Assembly (NCBI GenBank): GCA_013180625.2
Contig: SNVD02004377.1
Location: forward strand, 1-64,000
DNA from: Boswellia sacra
Taxonomy: Eukaryota > Streptophyta > Magnoliopsida > Sapindales > Burseraceae
Direction of reading: 5' to 3'
DNA length: 64,000 nt
Position numbers and translations under genes: made by a program. This document shows positions 10,283-21,505 of this stretch, piece by piece (the stretch's first letter is position 1; the number at the start of each line of letters is the position of its first letter). The notes below the pieces were generated by a model. That model was given only the letters and a program-made list of their open reading frames with translations, did no database searches and was not told the origin of the DNA.

Positions 10283-11019
10283 TTTTTTTTCTTCTTGTCC
10301 TTTATTTTATTTTATTTTAGCATGTTATTTTATGAGTCTTTCAGGTCATCTCTCTTGAATAACAGAAGCTTCAGGTAATGTCTCCTATACTTTATCTCTC
10401 TACATTTAAATATTGAGGACAATGTTTCATTTGGTTGGGGGGGAAGGATAGTAGACATAAGTGTGTCTTGAAATTTTACTTTTTCTTGCAAAAAAAAAAA
10501 AAGAAAAAGAAAGCGAGTTAGTAATTAGATTCAGAGTGCGGTGTAAGGAGTTTAAATCCTCTTGAGACGCATTCTGGGTCAGGAATGGCAGAGTAGGGAG
10601 GACCAGTTTGAACTCTTGAAACCCATTCTAACCAATTTGTCATTTTATTTTTGCATTTTTGAAGACTTATTTGATATTATTTAGTCTTGATTTTTGAATT
10701 TTATAACAAGGGGGTCTTATTCATTTCGCTTTGAATCATTCAAATCTATGAACTCTCACAACCTTATCATTTAATAAATTGTGTGCTTATGTGCTCATTA
10801 AGCAAGTATCTATGAAACTTTCTTCACACATACACATACCTTGATGTATGATTGTGGGTGGCGAAATGAAATATTGTAATATTTGAGTTCTTTTGTTTTG
10901 TTTAGGATAACAACAAAAGGAAGGGGAAAGTTTAAAAAAAAATGAAAAATGAAAAAAAAAAAGAGAGAGAAAAGCAATGGTGGATAAGTTTGGTCTTGTA
11001 GCCTCCTTAATTCGAGCAA

Positions 11020-11272
11020 TTAAGCCCGAGGGGTGCCTCAACACCTAATACCCTAAGACCAACTGGTTTGGGAGCTATTGGCCCAAAGCTCGCTACATGG
11101 ATTAAGGAGAAAGCTTAATGGGATTGAACATTGCACTATCCACAAGTTTCTAAGCAAAAATAAAGCATCAGCAACCCGAGTCGTTAAGCTCGTAGGGGTG
11201 TCTTAACACCTAATGCCGTAAGGCCAACTGGTCTGGGAGTCATTAGCCTAAAGCTCGCTACATGGGTTAAAG
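11020..11272 (+). repeat. Duplicated 90-bp segment in the Athila 3' region
   Basis: 11020-11106 and 11183-11272 are imperfect direct copies: both run 'ttaagc.cg.aggggtg', then '.aacacctaat', then 'ccaactggt', then 'aaagctcgctacatgg'. They are separated by about 75 bp. Purpose unknown; paired repeats near the 3' polypurine tract occur in some Athila-like elements. Confidence 0.85.
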
Positions 11273-11600
11273 ATGCATTCTTTCAAAAAAAAAAGAAAAA
11301 AAAGAAAAAATATATAAAATGAATAAATACACCCTACCTAAGGTTGTTAGCCTTAACAAATACTAGAACCGATATGGCTTATTTCTAATAAGCCCCATAG
11401 TTATGTGTCAACTGAGCACAAAAGAAGGTTTGTGGATATCTTGACTAACGGGTACATGAGTCATTTAAAAAAAAATTAGTTGAGAGTTTATTTATTTGGA
11501 TAAAATCAATGAGAGTGCAATAATGACCACCTTGGATGTAAAATTCTATAAATCACTTCTAAATAATAACGCTTTAATTGCTAGGGACTAGCAATAAGCT

Positions 11601-11612
11601 AGTTGGGGGGTG
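11601..11612 (+). other. Polypurine tract of the Athila element
   Basis: AGTTGGGGGGTG directly abuts the 3' LTR start (TGATGAACAC at 11613). This is the primer position for plus-strand cDNA synthesis. Confidence 0.85.
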
Positions 11613-13138
11613 TGATGAACACTTAAATATGCATGTTTAATAAAAGTTTAGTTCATCATATTGCATTAATAGTATCATTAAATTCCTCAACTTAAGCATA
11701 TTTGTAGCATTTGCATCTTTGGAATTAATTCCTCTTAATTTTGGTTTTGTTATAGGTTCGGTAAAATGAGCATAACTTTCTGTTTATAGATCAGAATGGT
11801 GCAATTATTAATGTTTTGGAAAGCTGATTCAATTGTCTACCAGATTACATTTCACAAGCATAATCAAATTCGGGCTCTTAGTGGACTAAAATTGGGCTTG
11901 AAGTGAACCCATCTACAGTCTCGGCCCAATTTGACCAGGCCTTAGTATTTGAACCGTATCTCTCAAAATACGTATCCAAATTGTGCAAATCAATATGTTC
12001 TAGAAAACTGAGAGAAATATCTACAACTTTCATGAAGACATGTGATTAAAATTCACAACATTTTGATGTCAAAATTGATGGTCAAAGTCGGTGCCTAATG
12101 ATCCCAATTGTCAAAGATATTTACAACTAATATTTGACAATTATGCCCCTGAATTTGACAAGTTTACCCCTGGATGTATCTATAAATAGAGGTGCCTTGT
12201 GACCCATTAGGGCATCTTGGCCTTGGCTGGAATATTTTGGCTTTGGCTAGGATCTTGTATTGTGTTTTGCGTGTTTATGTTGTTAATGAATTTTTTTTTC
12301 TTGCATTTTATTTTCTTTCTATTATAATGTTCTTCTAATTTCTCTTTTGCTAAGGTGAAAGGGTGAAACCCTTGATATGAGAATAAGGATTCTCTAACCC
12401 TTAATATGTGCTTAATAATCTTAATCTTATAATGTTTATTCAATATGATTTATATTTAATTTCTTAATCAATCTTGACACCACTCGTAAAGTGGAGGTCT
12501 TGATCCATTGTCGACAATCCTTGGCACATCAAATGCTTGGATCCTTTTCTAGATGATGTATGGTTCTTCCTTACCGACACAAATTTAGTTAGGAACCTTG
12601 ATTTGTTGTAGACATATGATGATTGGCACATTGGATGCTTGAACCCATTTACAAGAAGTGGTATAAATGTTGGTAATGAAACAAATATTATTCATATAAC
12701 TAAAATGGGCTAATTATCCTTATTTGAAATATCAAGGGCGGATCCCCTAACCTTAGCCTTCATTATTATTGTGTTAATTCCTCTTGTATTTTAATTTTTC
12801 TATTGTTTATAAACTTTTTATTTTATTTACTATGGTAGGTTCTACCACCTTATGAAATTGTTCTTTAATTTACTATGGTTGGTTATACCACCTATTTCCA
12901 TGGATGGTTTTACCTCCTTTTGCTTTTTGTTTTATATTTGAATGGTCGGTAATACCGCCTACCATCTTACATATTTATTGATATTATCTTGTCATTTCTT
13001 TGAATTATTCACACATATTTGCTTATCTTATAATTTGTAACGCTAAAATTCCCTTCCTCGTGGATCGACCTCGGACTCACCGGGTTTATTACTTCGACAC
13101 TCCTATACTTGGGAGACAATCGTTTTTCGGATATGTCA
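11613..13138 (+). repeat. Athila 3' LTR
   Basis: It runs from TGATGAACAC to ATATGTCA and aligns with 1642-3158. The TATA box is at 12181-12188. It is followed by CCCTA (13139-13143), matching the five bases before the 5' LTR. Confidence 0.95.
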
Positions 13139-13180
13139 CCCTAATTACGAATTTCACTTTTCTTTCCTCTCGGTTCCCTC

Positions 13181-13535
13181 CGCGTCTCTCTCTACCGCAA
13201 AATTGACCACCCGCCTCTACTGTTACCTCCATAGCTCCTGCAGCAGCCATCCTATCCCCCATCGCTTCTACGTGACAATCTTTTTTCCCCTTGATCTCCC
13301 TTCGCGTCTCTCTCTACCGCAAAATCGACCACCCGCTGTTGCTGTTATCTCCATAGCTCCTGCAGTAGCCATTGTATCCGCCATCGCTTCTGCGTGACGG
13401 AGCCTTTTTTCCTCCTGGTCTCCCTCCGTGTCTCTCTCTACAGCAAAATCGACCACCCGCCGCCGCCGCTACCTCCATTGCTCCTACAGTTACCATTGTA
13501 TCCACCATCGCTTCTGTGTGACAGAGCCTCGTTGA
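13181..13535 (+). repeat. Three tandem copies of a 123-bp unit inside the CACTA element
   Basis: Copies start at about 13181, 13303 and 13427 (spacing 122 and 124). Each runs 'gtctctctctac.gcaaaat', 'gaccacccgc', 'ctcc.tagctcct', 'catcgcttct', 'gtgaca'. They are relatively GC-rich and translate into repetitive frames on the minus strand, but no start or family supports a gene. They lie 40 bp inside the CACTA DNA next to the Athila insertion and may be subterminal CACTA repeats. Confidence 0.9.
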
Positions 13536-15381
13536 TAGGTAAGCCATGTTGTGTGTGGATTTGATAAGTTAGGTTTTTGGTCTTTTTTATTAGGTGTGCG
13601 ATTTTTGGTATGTTGTGTAGTGTGTCATTGGGTGGTTTTTGTTTAATTTTCGTTGATTTGTACGTGATTTTGTGGATTGTGTGGAGTGGTTGTTCGATTG
13701 GGTGTGGAGTGGTTATGCGATTGGGTGTGGAGTGGTTGTTGATCAATGAATTACTGATGGTATAGTAGTCTGATAGTGAAGAATTTTTTAATTTCTGCAA
13801 TGAGAGCCTTCGCACAGTCACCTTATGCTTCCAGTTTTGTTTGTACTGAAGAATTAACAATATTAAGGTGTATTTGTGGTAGCTATTGTATTCCGCATAG
13901 CTACTATGTTGAATCAAATCGACTTGTAGATTTCTATTAGAAATCTATTTAGTGGTTTAATTTTTTAATTTCTGCAATGAGAGCCTTCCCACAATCCCAA
14001 TCAAATTTTTTTTCCTCTAATTTTCTAAATCTATTCCAGCTATTTGATTACCATCTCAGGTGCAGTCATATATAGATGTCTATCTTTTTATTCATTTACA
14101 ATTGATCGGTCGTTATTAGCTACTCCATCTTAATTTTCAAGTGCTTACTCAAAACCTTCGAAATGATTGTTTTAGTTTTTGAGTTAGTCTTCCCTGTTTT
14201 CCCATGACATTTGTGGCCATCCATTTGTTTACATGTATTATCTCATTCTGTGTGCCCTGATTCTTTCTTAAACTCTTAGAGTCCAAAAGGTATGAGGACT
14301 ATGTCTATAGTACACAGTATTTTTGGTTTTTCATGGTTTGTTTGGAAATTTTTATTTTTTCATGGTTTGTTTGGAAATTTGATTGCTATACATAATTTTT
14401 CCACTGTTCTGAATTATTTCGTTAATCATCTTCAAGTTGTAAGCAATTCATTCTTTTTGACCCATTCTCTCATTCACAGATTGTCATTGATCTACCTTGA
14501 GCATGTATCATATGATTACTTCTTAATGGGAGAAAACACATCAAGTTTTTCTTTTTATCTTAGCTATTAAATATAGGCACAATTGGCCACTTATAAGAGC
14601 AACTTGGCCTATGTGGCTGAATCAACTGTCTTTGAAGTTGGCATGGCCGTCAATGTAACCTGAATCAACTGTCTTTGAAGTTCCTCACCATATTTCTTAT
14701 TCAAAATGATAGCAGACTCATTGATGATTAACCTGATTCCTGTAACCTAAACTATTTTAGGAGTAAAGAGGAATGGTAGTTAATCGACAAGAGAAAATGA
14801 GAATGAACTGCTACTCTTGTATTTCATAAAAAAATGTTAGAATCATCAAAGCAAAACCTTTTGATTACCTCTTTCATACAATTATCGGGTGCTGCTTTGC
14901 TTTGATTGTCAAACAGCAAGCAAGAAGTGTTGCTTCCCCTCCTTTCAGTATGTCAAAAGTAAGTGAATTTTAAGAGATATAAGATTAGCTTCTCCTTGTA
15001 CCCTGTTGTCTTGAATCATAAATTTTTGTAGTTACTTGGTCTCGCGTACTGTATGTGCTGAATTGTTGATGCAGCGTTGCGAGTAGTGCATTTTCTATAT
15101 TTAGTTCCTAGATTGGCAGCCTCGTATCATCATACGTGGTGGTTTTTTATGTAAGGGTTTGCTTATTGCTAAACTTTGGTCTCTGTTAGCAGGAATGTGT
15201 TTTCAGCCAATAAATTTCTGCAGGCTCATAGCTGCGCAGAAACTTATGCAAATTTGTGTTTAATGAATATTGCTATGATTTGCTTGAATAGAATATGTAT
15301 AAGCAGTAAAAGATTAGAATTCTAGGATAATTATGTTACTTGGCGAAGGTATACATGTGTAATTGCTCAATTGCACTTGAG
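13536..15381. other. CACTA interior without recognisable gene
   Basis: There are only short frames. In an intact element the TNP2-type transposase body would lie here, upstream of its DUF4216 C-terminus at 15382. I could not find its catalytic motifs in any frame, so it has been lost or replaced. Confidence 0.5.
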
Positions 15382-15652
15382 ATGGATAAAAATAAACTCT
15401 AAAAAAGGATTCACTTCATCTACACTAAAACAACCAAATTTTAGTGTTGATGATGAACCTTTCATTTTAGCAGAGCAAGTTTGCTATATTCAAGATCCTG
15501 TAAATGAAGATTGACATGTTGTTCTTAAAATGTCAACAAGAGATACATTTGATATTAATTTTAAAAATTCATCCATTAGGCAATGAGTTGAGGGAACAAC
15601 AGTGATCATCAATCGAGAAGACAATGATGATCATATGGATGATATTGATTAA
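15382..15652 (+). pseudogene. C-terminal remnant of a CACTA TNP2 transposase (DUF4216-like)
   Basis: Read in one frame, 15382-15510 gives 'RWIKINSKKGFTSSTLKQPN', then 'DDEPFILAEQVCYIQDPVNED'-type text, a stop where the family has Trp, then 'HVVLKMSTRDTFDI'. The pattern 'EPFILA.QV.YI.DP...WHVV.K...RD.FD' is that of DUF4216, found at the C-terminus of CACTA transposases. A second in-frame TGA follows near 15585. The acidic tail ends in TAA at about 15652. It cannot encode a working transposase. Confidence 0.7.
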
Positions 15653-15915
15653 TAGTATTTTGTTTGACATGTTTTTATTGTTACGTGATTTTTTATATGG
15701 CTTTTGTTTTAGGGGCATTCTTCTTTCGTCCAATTATCTTATTGCCCCTCCTCTATGTGTATCTATTACTTTTTATGAATGAAATATACAGTTTGTTCAA
15801 TTGAACTTGTATGGATTGTAATTCTTTATTACATGCATATGTTAATTATCATGGAACTTAAAAATATATATTAGTTTTTTTTTTTTTACTGTGAATGTTT
15901 TTTGAATAGATAACT

Positions 15916-17490
15916 ATGCCACCGAAGAGACTAAGAGACACCTCTATGGAAAGTATAATACAACGGGAAGTAGAAGCTCAACGACAATCGGCAACATCTT
16001 CTCAAACTCAACCGAATAATGAAGGTATATACATTTTTATTTTTATTTTTTAAAATTTAAGGTTGTTTAAACATTTGTTGTTGTTTTTTTTATAGATGCG
16101 GGTGGTACATCAAGTGTTGTTAAAGGACGTGGAGCAGCTCGTACTATTCGTGAGTGGGGTACTGGCCAAAGGTTGCATTTTTAGTTTAACTCTCAATGGC
16201 AACTAATAAACACAAACAAAGACAAATTAACCACCCAACTTGGAATCATAGCCAAAAATGGCAACATGGCTCCATTGACTTGTCCTCGGTGGCAAAATAT
16301 GCCATCACATCTTTTGGATGCTATCTGGAAAGAAGTGAAGGTAATTTATGTTTAAGAAATTCATAATATAACATGTATATGTATTTGTACCTCCATTAAT
16401 ATATTGCAATTTGTTTTTGCAGGATAATACAGATGTTCCTGATGAGTATAGACCACATTGTTTACAACATATTGGAAACTTTTTGCGGGATTGGAAAGCT
16501 CGTGTAAAGAGGAATTACTACAAAAAATATGATACAGATGAGGACCGATTACAATTCACTCCTCCTAGGGTTCAGCCAGATCGGTGGCCTATTCTTGTAG
16601 CTTATTGGGGAACAGAACATGCTAAAGTATGTGCCTAACATAATTAAAAAAGTGTAGATTTCATATTTTTTGTATTTATATTGTAAGTCATATAATATCA
16701 TTGTTGTTAACATTGCTTATATTATAGGAAGCTGCAAAGAAGAATAAGGTAAATCAAACACAATAAGTTGCACTTCATCGAACAGGCCGCACGTCATTTG
16801 CCCAGAAACTAGAAGAGGTAAGTTACATTTCTTTGTTTATACGCTCTTTACTTGTTGGTTATCAAGATTTACTTATATCTCTTTAATAGTTGTATTATTT
16901 TAGTTCTGTTATTTTTTTGTTTAGATGATAAGGAATGGAGAGCAAACTAATCGCATTAGTATCTTCGTCAAGACAAGAACAAAAAGTAATTGAGAAGTAG
17001 GTGATGATAAAAGTGCAGAAATAATTGTAAGTTCTTTAATCTTTTAAACTTATTTATTCATCCACTATCTTTAAATTAATTTTTGCATAATAAATTATCT
17101 TTATTAAGTTATTTCTTTTCATTATGTTATAGAGTCAATTTAATGAAGGTTTGTCTCAATTTCCACAAGACCAACAAACTCAACAAGTGAGAGAAGAAGT
17201 ATTTGACAATGTAATTGGACCTGATCATTGCAGTTATGCCCGAACATATAGTTTTGGTCCATCTCCAACTGATGTTCAAGGCAGCAACTTATCGGATATT
17301 CACTTGAGGGAAGAGTTGGGTACTTTGCAGCAAGAACACCATAACTTGAAGCAAGCACACAAAAACTTGAACGATGCACACAACAACTTGAAGCAAGATC
17401 ATAACAACATGAAAATGATGTATGATGAAGTCGTTTCCTTCATGCAGGAGAGGTTTCCAGAATTTGTAGAGCGGCGTGCTGTAAGATCGG
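15916..17490 (+). pseudogene. CACTA second gene, Transposase_24 (Ptta/En/Spm) type
   Basis: Spliced gene on the plus strand with good GT-AG borders. Exons are about 15916-16024, 16096-16340, 16423-16626, 16728-16817, 16925-17026 and 17133-17480 or beyond. The Transposase_24 core is 'LLDAIWKEVK' joined across an intron to 'DNTDVPDEYRPHCLQHIGNF', then 'LRDWKARVKRNYYKKYDTDE', then 'RPILVAYW'-type text. The last exon has a heptad-like 'HNLKQAHKNLNDAHNNLKQD' coiled coil. In-frame stops in exon 2 (TAG about 16182), exon 4 (TAA about 16764) and exon 5 (TGA and TAG, 16990-17000) show it is dead. In CACTA elements this gene encodes the DNA-binding accessory protein. Confidence 0.8.
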
Positions 17491-18067
17491 TATTTACTTA
17501 TTTTTAAAGTTAAAAATGTAGTCAGTTGACTCATATTTTTAATTTATGTTTCTTTTTTTTTAATAAATAGGTCCCAGATGCTTCAAGTAGACATCATAGT
17601 CGTTTCTAATATGATAGTCATGAAACAAACAACCTCAAATATCGTGATTCAAACCACGAGAACGAATATGTACACAAATGAAATTAAACAATTTGTTTTA
17701 AAATACATAATGTTACTTAATGATTATAATCTTAGTTACAAATTTATTCTTGCAGGTTGTTTGCCAAGTTTTACGGCTTACTTATCAGATGATTGAGTTT
17801 TGTAGAGGTTGTTGAACTATATAACTGATCAGATGTTGTTTAACTATTTGACTATATGATATTGAACTGTGTGGATGATGATTGAGTTATGTTTGGTTTG
17901 TTTAGGTTATGGTTAAACTCTTTATGTGACATATCTTGATATTTGATTTGATTTCATCATATTTATTGAATGATTAAAGAAACATATCAAAATATTTTTG
18001 CGAGACAGGTTTCTTAATCTTTAGACAATAGATAATATTAAATAGCAAAACAATTTCAAAAAAAAAA
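17491..18067. other. CACTA interior, no gene seen
   Basis: AT-rich DNA following the Transposase_24 gene. A possible further exon ('gtcccagatgcttcaag', from 17572 after an AG acceptor) may extend that gene to about 17640. Otherwise nothing is recognisable. Confidence 0.5.
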
Positions 18068-18458
18068 CCATTTACGGCGGTTTCTTGGTCGTCGCAAAAA
18101 GATTCGACCAACTATTTGCTTAACCTATTTATGACGGTTTCTAGACCTTTTTATGGCGGTTATGTGAAAAATTTTTACGGCGGTTTCCATGCTTTTTACG
18201 ATGGGTTTGTGGTCGACGTAAAAATAAAACCATATACAGCGGTTCTAAACCGTCGCAAAAGGATGTGGTATATGCCAATTTCATTTCGTCATCTGTTTTT
18301 ACATCGAACACCAAAACCACCGTAAAAATATTTTTGAGGCCGGCCAAAACCGCCCTTAAAGCTTTTACTATAGTTACTTTTATGGCGATTTACAACCGCT
18401 GTAAAAGGGCTTTTGCGGCAGTTTTAGCCCGCCGCAAATGGTCCTCCATGTTGTAGTG
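18068..18458 (+). repeat. CACTA 3' subterminal repeats and terminus
   Basis: About nine direct and inverted copies of 'ttta.ggcggttt' (or 'aaaccgccgtaaa') lie between 18068 and 18445. Several are paired into hairpins, such as 18236-18262 and 18378-18405. The end reads 'tccatgttgtagtg', the inverse of the CACTA start, followed by TGA. Confidence 0.9.
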
Positions 18459-18699
18459 TGAAAAAGCTGTTGAAAGGAAGTTAACTCTTGAAGATATGAG
18501 AACATGCTTCTTGAGAAGAAGAAAGCTATCAATGCACATAAGAGGCCCGACGATGGGGAAGAAAGTCAATCTTGATAACGATTTCAAATTTATGAAGCTT
18601 TTGGACAAAAGAAATATGATATGGTTGAGAATTAAGCCTAACAAAGATTACAGCCATCGATATAATTATGAAGCTAAAATCTATAAACAAATCTGTTAA

Positions 18700-19230
18700 T
18701 AAAACTGGATTATTGAAGATTTTTGTTTGATAGTTACCCAGTCTGATGTTGTTTATTGCTCCTTTTATTCATTGAATCATTGAATAATAATCAATAATTG
18801 GGTTTTTTTTAAGTTTTATTTTTTAATATTTAAATGATTATAATTATAATATAATTTTATTAAAATTCTTTATATTTTATTAAAATATCATTTTAATGAC
18901 GCCCGAATAGCGGCATATGATATCCTTTATTTTATTCTCTTGAGAAACTTACTTGACATCCAAAGCTAGACTCATTTTAATAATTTGGTAACTGGCCTAT
19001 ATTTTCTAATTAATGTAGGATGTTAAACAAAAGTTATACTATATATACACTTTATCTTTAATGACATGAAAAGGAAAACTTGCATTTTGTTTTTTGTTTT
19101 TTGGGAATCTTTAAATCTTTTTTCTTCTATCACAAACATGTTTGAAGTACGTAATATTTTGGAGGTAATAGAGATAAATATTTGTTTCGTCAAGTTATCA
19201 AACAAAGAATATTAACAAATTATTTGAATT
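18700..19230 (+). repeat. Downstream segment shared with the DUF247 copy 1 locus
   Basis: This segment aligns with 31740-32220, downstream of DUF247 copy 1. Shared runs include 'caattgggttttt', 'tttattaaaatatc', 'ttgacatccaaa.ct' and 'ggcctatattttctaattaatgtagga'-type text (kept in pieces). This shows the family X and DUF247 loci share duplicated intergenic DNA. No gene is seen. Confidence 0.7.
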
Positions 19231-20454
19231 TGGATTTAATTTTTTCAGGACAACAAGATTCTTCTATCATTTTGCATTAGAGAGTGCATTTGATCTTTTA
19301 ATTCATTCGACTTCTTGAGACATTATTTCAATGTCAAGTTGGTAGAGTAGTGATCGAGCCATATCTAGGAGGTGTATTATTGTGTACCTCATATAGTGTA
19401 TGTTTCAATTAGAAATATATAGATTCTCTAGAAAAAGATCTACTCAATATTATATTTTTCTAATTAAGGTTTAATAAAAGAGTTGCCATGAATTATGACA
19501 AGATGATCGTAGCTTGTAATTACTCATCATTTACAATCACAATTAATAATCATGTTTTCAATTCTCAAATGTGGATTAAATAATAATTAATTTAAAAGGG
19601 TTTCAAACCCCGAAAGTTGTTATTTTCTCTCCATTTAAAAGCCACCCGAAAGGTAATTCTCGTTGTTGAGACTTGACAATTGTTAAAGGGACGGCAAGTT
19701 GCGTATTTGTAGGCTCAAGTGTACACAATTAGCATGATTTTGTCATGTTTTAGAGTGCCCCATGAAAGTATCATTTTGGAATCCACTCGCTGTTTAACTC
19801 AAACAAAACAAGGAACCCACGCTCCTTTGATGTGATTATTAACGAAACCAAGTAGCACCTTAGCCGACTTACAGAGGGTTAATCATGGGTCGAGCCTTGG
19901 GCTGTAAAGTTGGACTTGGACCAGTCTAGCCTCAGCAGGTAACAGTCTTTGATTGGGCTGCTCAAGCCCATGACCACTAGGCCTTTCTTTCAAAATTGAA
20001 ACCTATCCCTTGAAAAGAGTAATTCTATTCAGCACCACTTCTTAACTCTTCATCCTTTTATTCTTCTTCATTTGTTGACAATATTACCCTATAATAAAAT
20101 AAATAAAGAGAACTATAAATATACATCTGGCAGTACTCATTTCACTTTTATGATTTTCTGCCACTTGCACCATAGTCAATCTAATGGACAAATCGCAAAT
20201 AAAATAAATTTACACTTAATATGATGTCACATTTAAAGTGTTTTGAGCAACCTTGGCTTAATTTTTGCTACTGGGTTATAACATTGATCTCCTAAAATAG
20301 TTTTCTCCAGGAAAACCAAGTGTAGTTACCACTGAGAATAAAACATATCAAAAATAAAAATAAAGTTTTGAGAAAACGGCTAGAAATTTATTCAAACCAA
20401 GCACCTTCTTTCTCTTGGCACTCGTTTTAGCTTGTCAAAGGCAAGGGACCCAGA
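19231..20454. other. Intergenic DNA with fragments of family X upstream sequence
   Basis: 19420-19500 ('tctactcaatattatatttttctaatt') resembles the family X upstream region. 19860-19990 ('gattgggctgc..aagcccatgac') matches 48200-48310. Both suggest a further, mostly lost, copy of the family X block. No reading frame was recognised. Confidence 0.45.
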
Positions 20455-21505
20455 CTTCGGGTACGTTTTATTCCATCACTTAACACTTTTTAGATCTAAA
20501 TATTTTTTAGGACTTAATTTAGAACACTTAAAAACATGTTTGTTTGTACTTTTATCTATAACTTAGAAAAAGTGATAAGAATATATCTTATTTTTAATGT
20601 GACTTTTTTACCGTTATAATAAGATATGTAAAATATTTATATTATATCTGTAACAATTCCTTAAAAATTAAATAATTAATAAAATTGAACCAAAATTATC
20701 AATAATTATACAATATTTATTAATTACATTTATTACAAGTAAACCAAAATTATCATTTATTACATTTAACGAAATTAAACCAAAATCATCCTTAGTTATA
20801 TATTGATATTTATTAATTATATTTAGTAAAATTAAACCCAAATTATCAATAATTATACATTTAAAATTTACTAATTACATTTAAAAAAATTAAACTAAAA
20901 TTTTCTGCCTCTAGACCACACGACTGCCTTCTCTCTAACTACACTGGCATCACGTCATTTGCTCCTGCAAAGTCAATGGCTTCATCTCCCTCTCTCTTCC
21001 TTAGCTTTACCTCCATGGGCCCATCACCTCTCTTTCTTTTCTTGACCAGCTCAGCTCTCTCAACCTCCATGATAACTGCTTGAATGACACTGTTCTGCCC
21101 CTCACTAACTAGACCAACCTCAAACTTATTTGCTGAAATGACACCGTTCCATTTATTTCTCTAGAAATGAGTTTCTTTAGTGAAATCCCACTCGAAATTT
21201 TGGTGAAGCTCGCCATTATTTTCTTTGGACTATTGCGCAAATCATTGGTGTCAAGCCCTGCAAATTGATCAGAGAAGAAATGGCGGCTAGGTTTGGTTAG
21301 TTTTCACAAATTTATTTTCACAATATAAAAGGGGCATTAAAGACATTTTAATACATTCATATGTTTAAAGAGAAAAAAAAGTGATATTTTTTCACTTTTT
21401 TGATTCAGACAAAAATATTTGAAAATAAATTATTAAAACTTAAAACAAACAAGATTGTCACTTACTTCCATTCAGATTCAGATTTCAGTAGGTAAAACAA
21501 ATAGC
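20455..21505. mobile_element. Non-autonomous hAT-like element, copy 1
   Basis: The ends are imperfect inverted repeats: 'gggtacgttttattccatcac' (kept short) at 20459 and its rough complement near 21500. The left end matches 61800-61920 ('atcacttaa.actttttagatctaaa.a'), and the right end matches 62900-63050, so two members of one family are present. The GC-richer centre (20915-21290) encodes nothing recognisable. Family assignment is from end structure only. Confidence 0.55.

Larger units (their letters stand above)
10283..11612 (+). other. Athila 3' untranslated region
   Basis: There is no reading frame of note. A motif common before Athila 3' ends, 'ttgaggacaatgtttcattt', is followed by a G-run (10433-10447) that may be a second polypurine tract. 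A-rich tracts (10489-10510, 10930-10970, 11285-11310) and a duplicated 90-bp segment (11020-11106 and 11183-11272) fill the rest, up to the true polypurine tract at 11601-11612. Confidence 0.7.
1642..13138 (+). mobile_element. Athila-lineage Ty3/gypsy LTR retrotransposon with two extra reading frames
   Basis: This is a complete 11.5-kb element. It has LTRs of 1517 and 1526 bp starting TG and ending CA, a 5-bp duplication CCCTA (1637-1641 and 13139-13143), a tRNA-Asp primer site at 3167-3184 and a polypurine tract just before the 3' LTR. Gene order is gag, protease, reverse transcriptase, RNase H, integrase, then two accessory frames (195 residues; 216-residue LOG). The FLDGYSGY and FMDD reverse transcriptase motifs, the gag layout and the long 3' region are typical of Athila, where an env-like gene often sits after integrase. 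Here that place holds the two accessory frames instead. The LTRs differ by a few percent by eye, so insertion is not very recent. It sits inside the CACTA element. Confidence 0.95.
1496..18458 (+). mobile_element. CACTA (En/Spm-type) DNA transposon, non-autonomous, hosting an Athila element
   Basis: The element starts CACTAGAGG at 1496 and ends TTGTAGTG at 18458. It is flanked by a 3-bp duplication TGA (1493-1495 and 18459-18461), the family's usual size. Both ends carry many GGCGG-bearing subterminal repeats. Inside are a degenerate DUF4216-type transposase C-terminus (15382-15652) and a Transposase_24-type gene (15916-17490), both diagnostic of CACTA. The catalytic TNP2 core is not visible. 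Without the Athila insertion (1642-13138 plus one CCCTA) it is about 5.5 kb. The terminal repeats match well only over the first five bases, so it is an old, decayed copy. Confidence 0.9.
1287..18699 (+). pseudogene. Family X copy a, split by a CACTA element
   Basis: The 5' part (1287-1495) and 3' part (18459-18699) are one gene separated by the transposon at 1496-18458. Taking out the element and one TGA duplication rejoins a lysine-rich frame that continues to the TAA at 18697-18699. Both halves align with family X copy b: the 5' half shares 'ggaaggatgcttta' and 'atgcaaacaaagcca', and the 3' half shares 'atgaagcttttg' and 'actaacaaagattaca' in near-identical form. The 5' half also has internal stops (TAA about 1344, TAG about 1387), so the gene was probably dead or dying irrespective of the insertion. 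I recognise no domain. The predicted product is hydrophilic, rich in Lys, Arg and Gln. Function unknown. Confidence 0.75.

Noticed and set aside
13268..13917. Repetitive minus-strand frames with GYNGYCRSYG text
   Set aside because: They come from the 123-bp tandem repeat in the CACTA element; no splice or family support.
18116..18644. Short frames over the CACTA 3' end and family X 3' half on both strands
   Set aside because: They arise from the GGCGG subterminal repeats and antisense of family X; the only supported text is the plus-strand family X frame from 18459.
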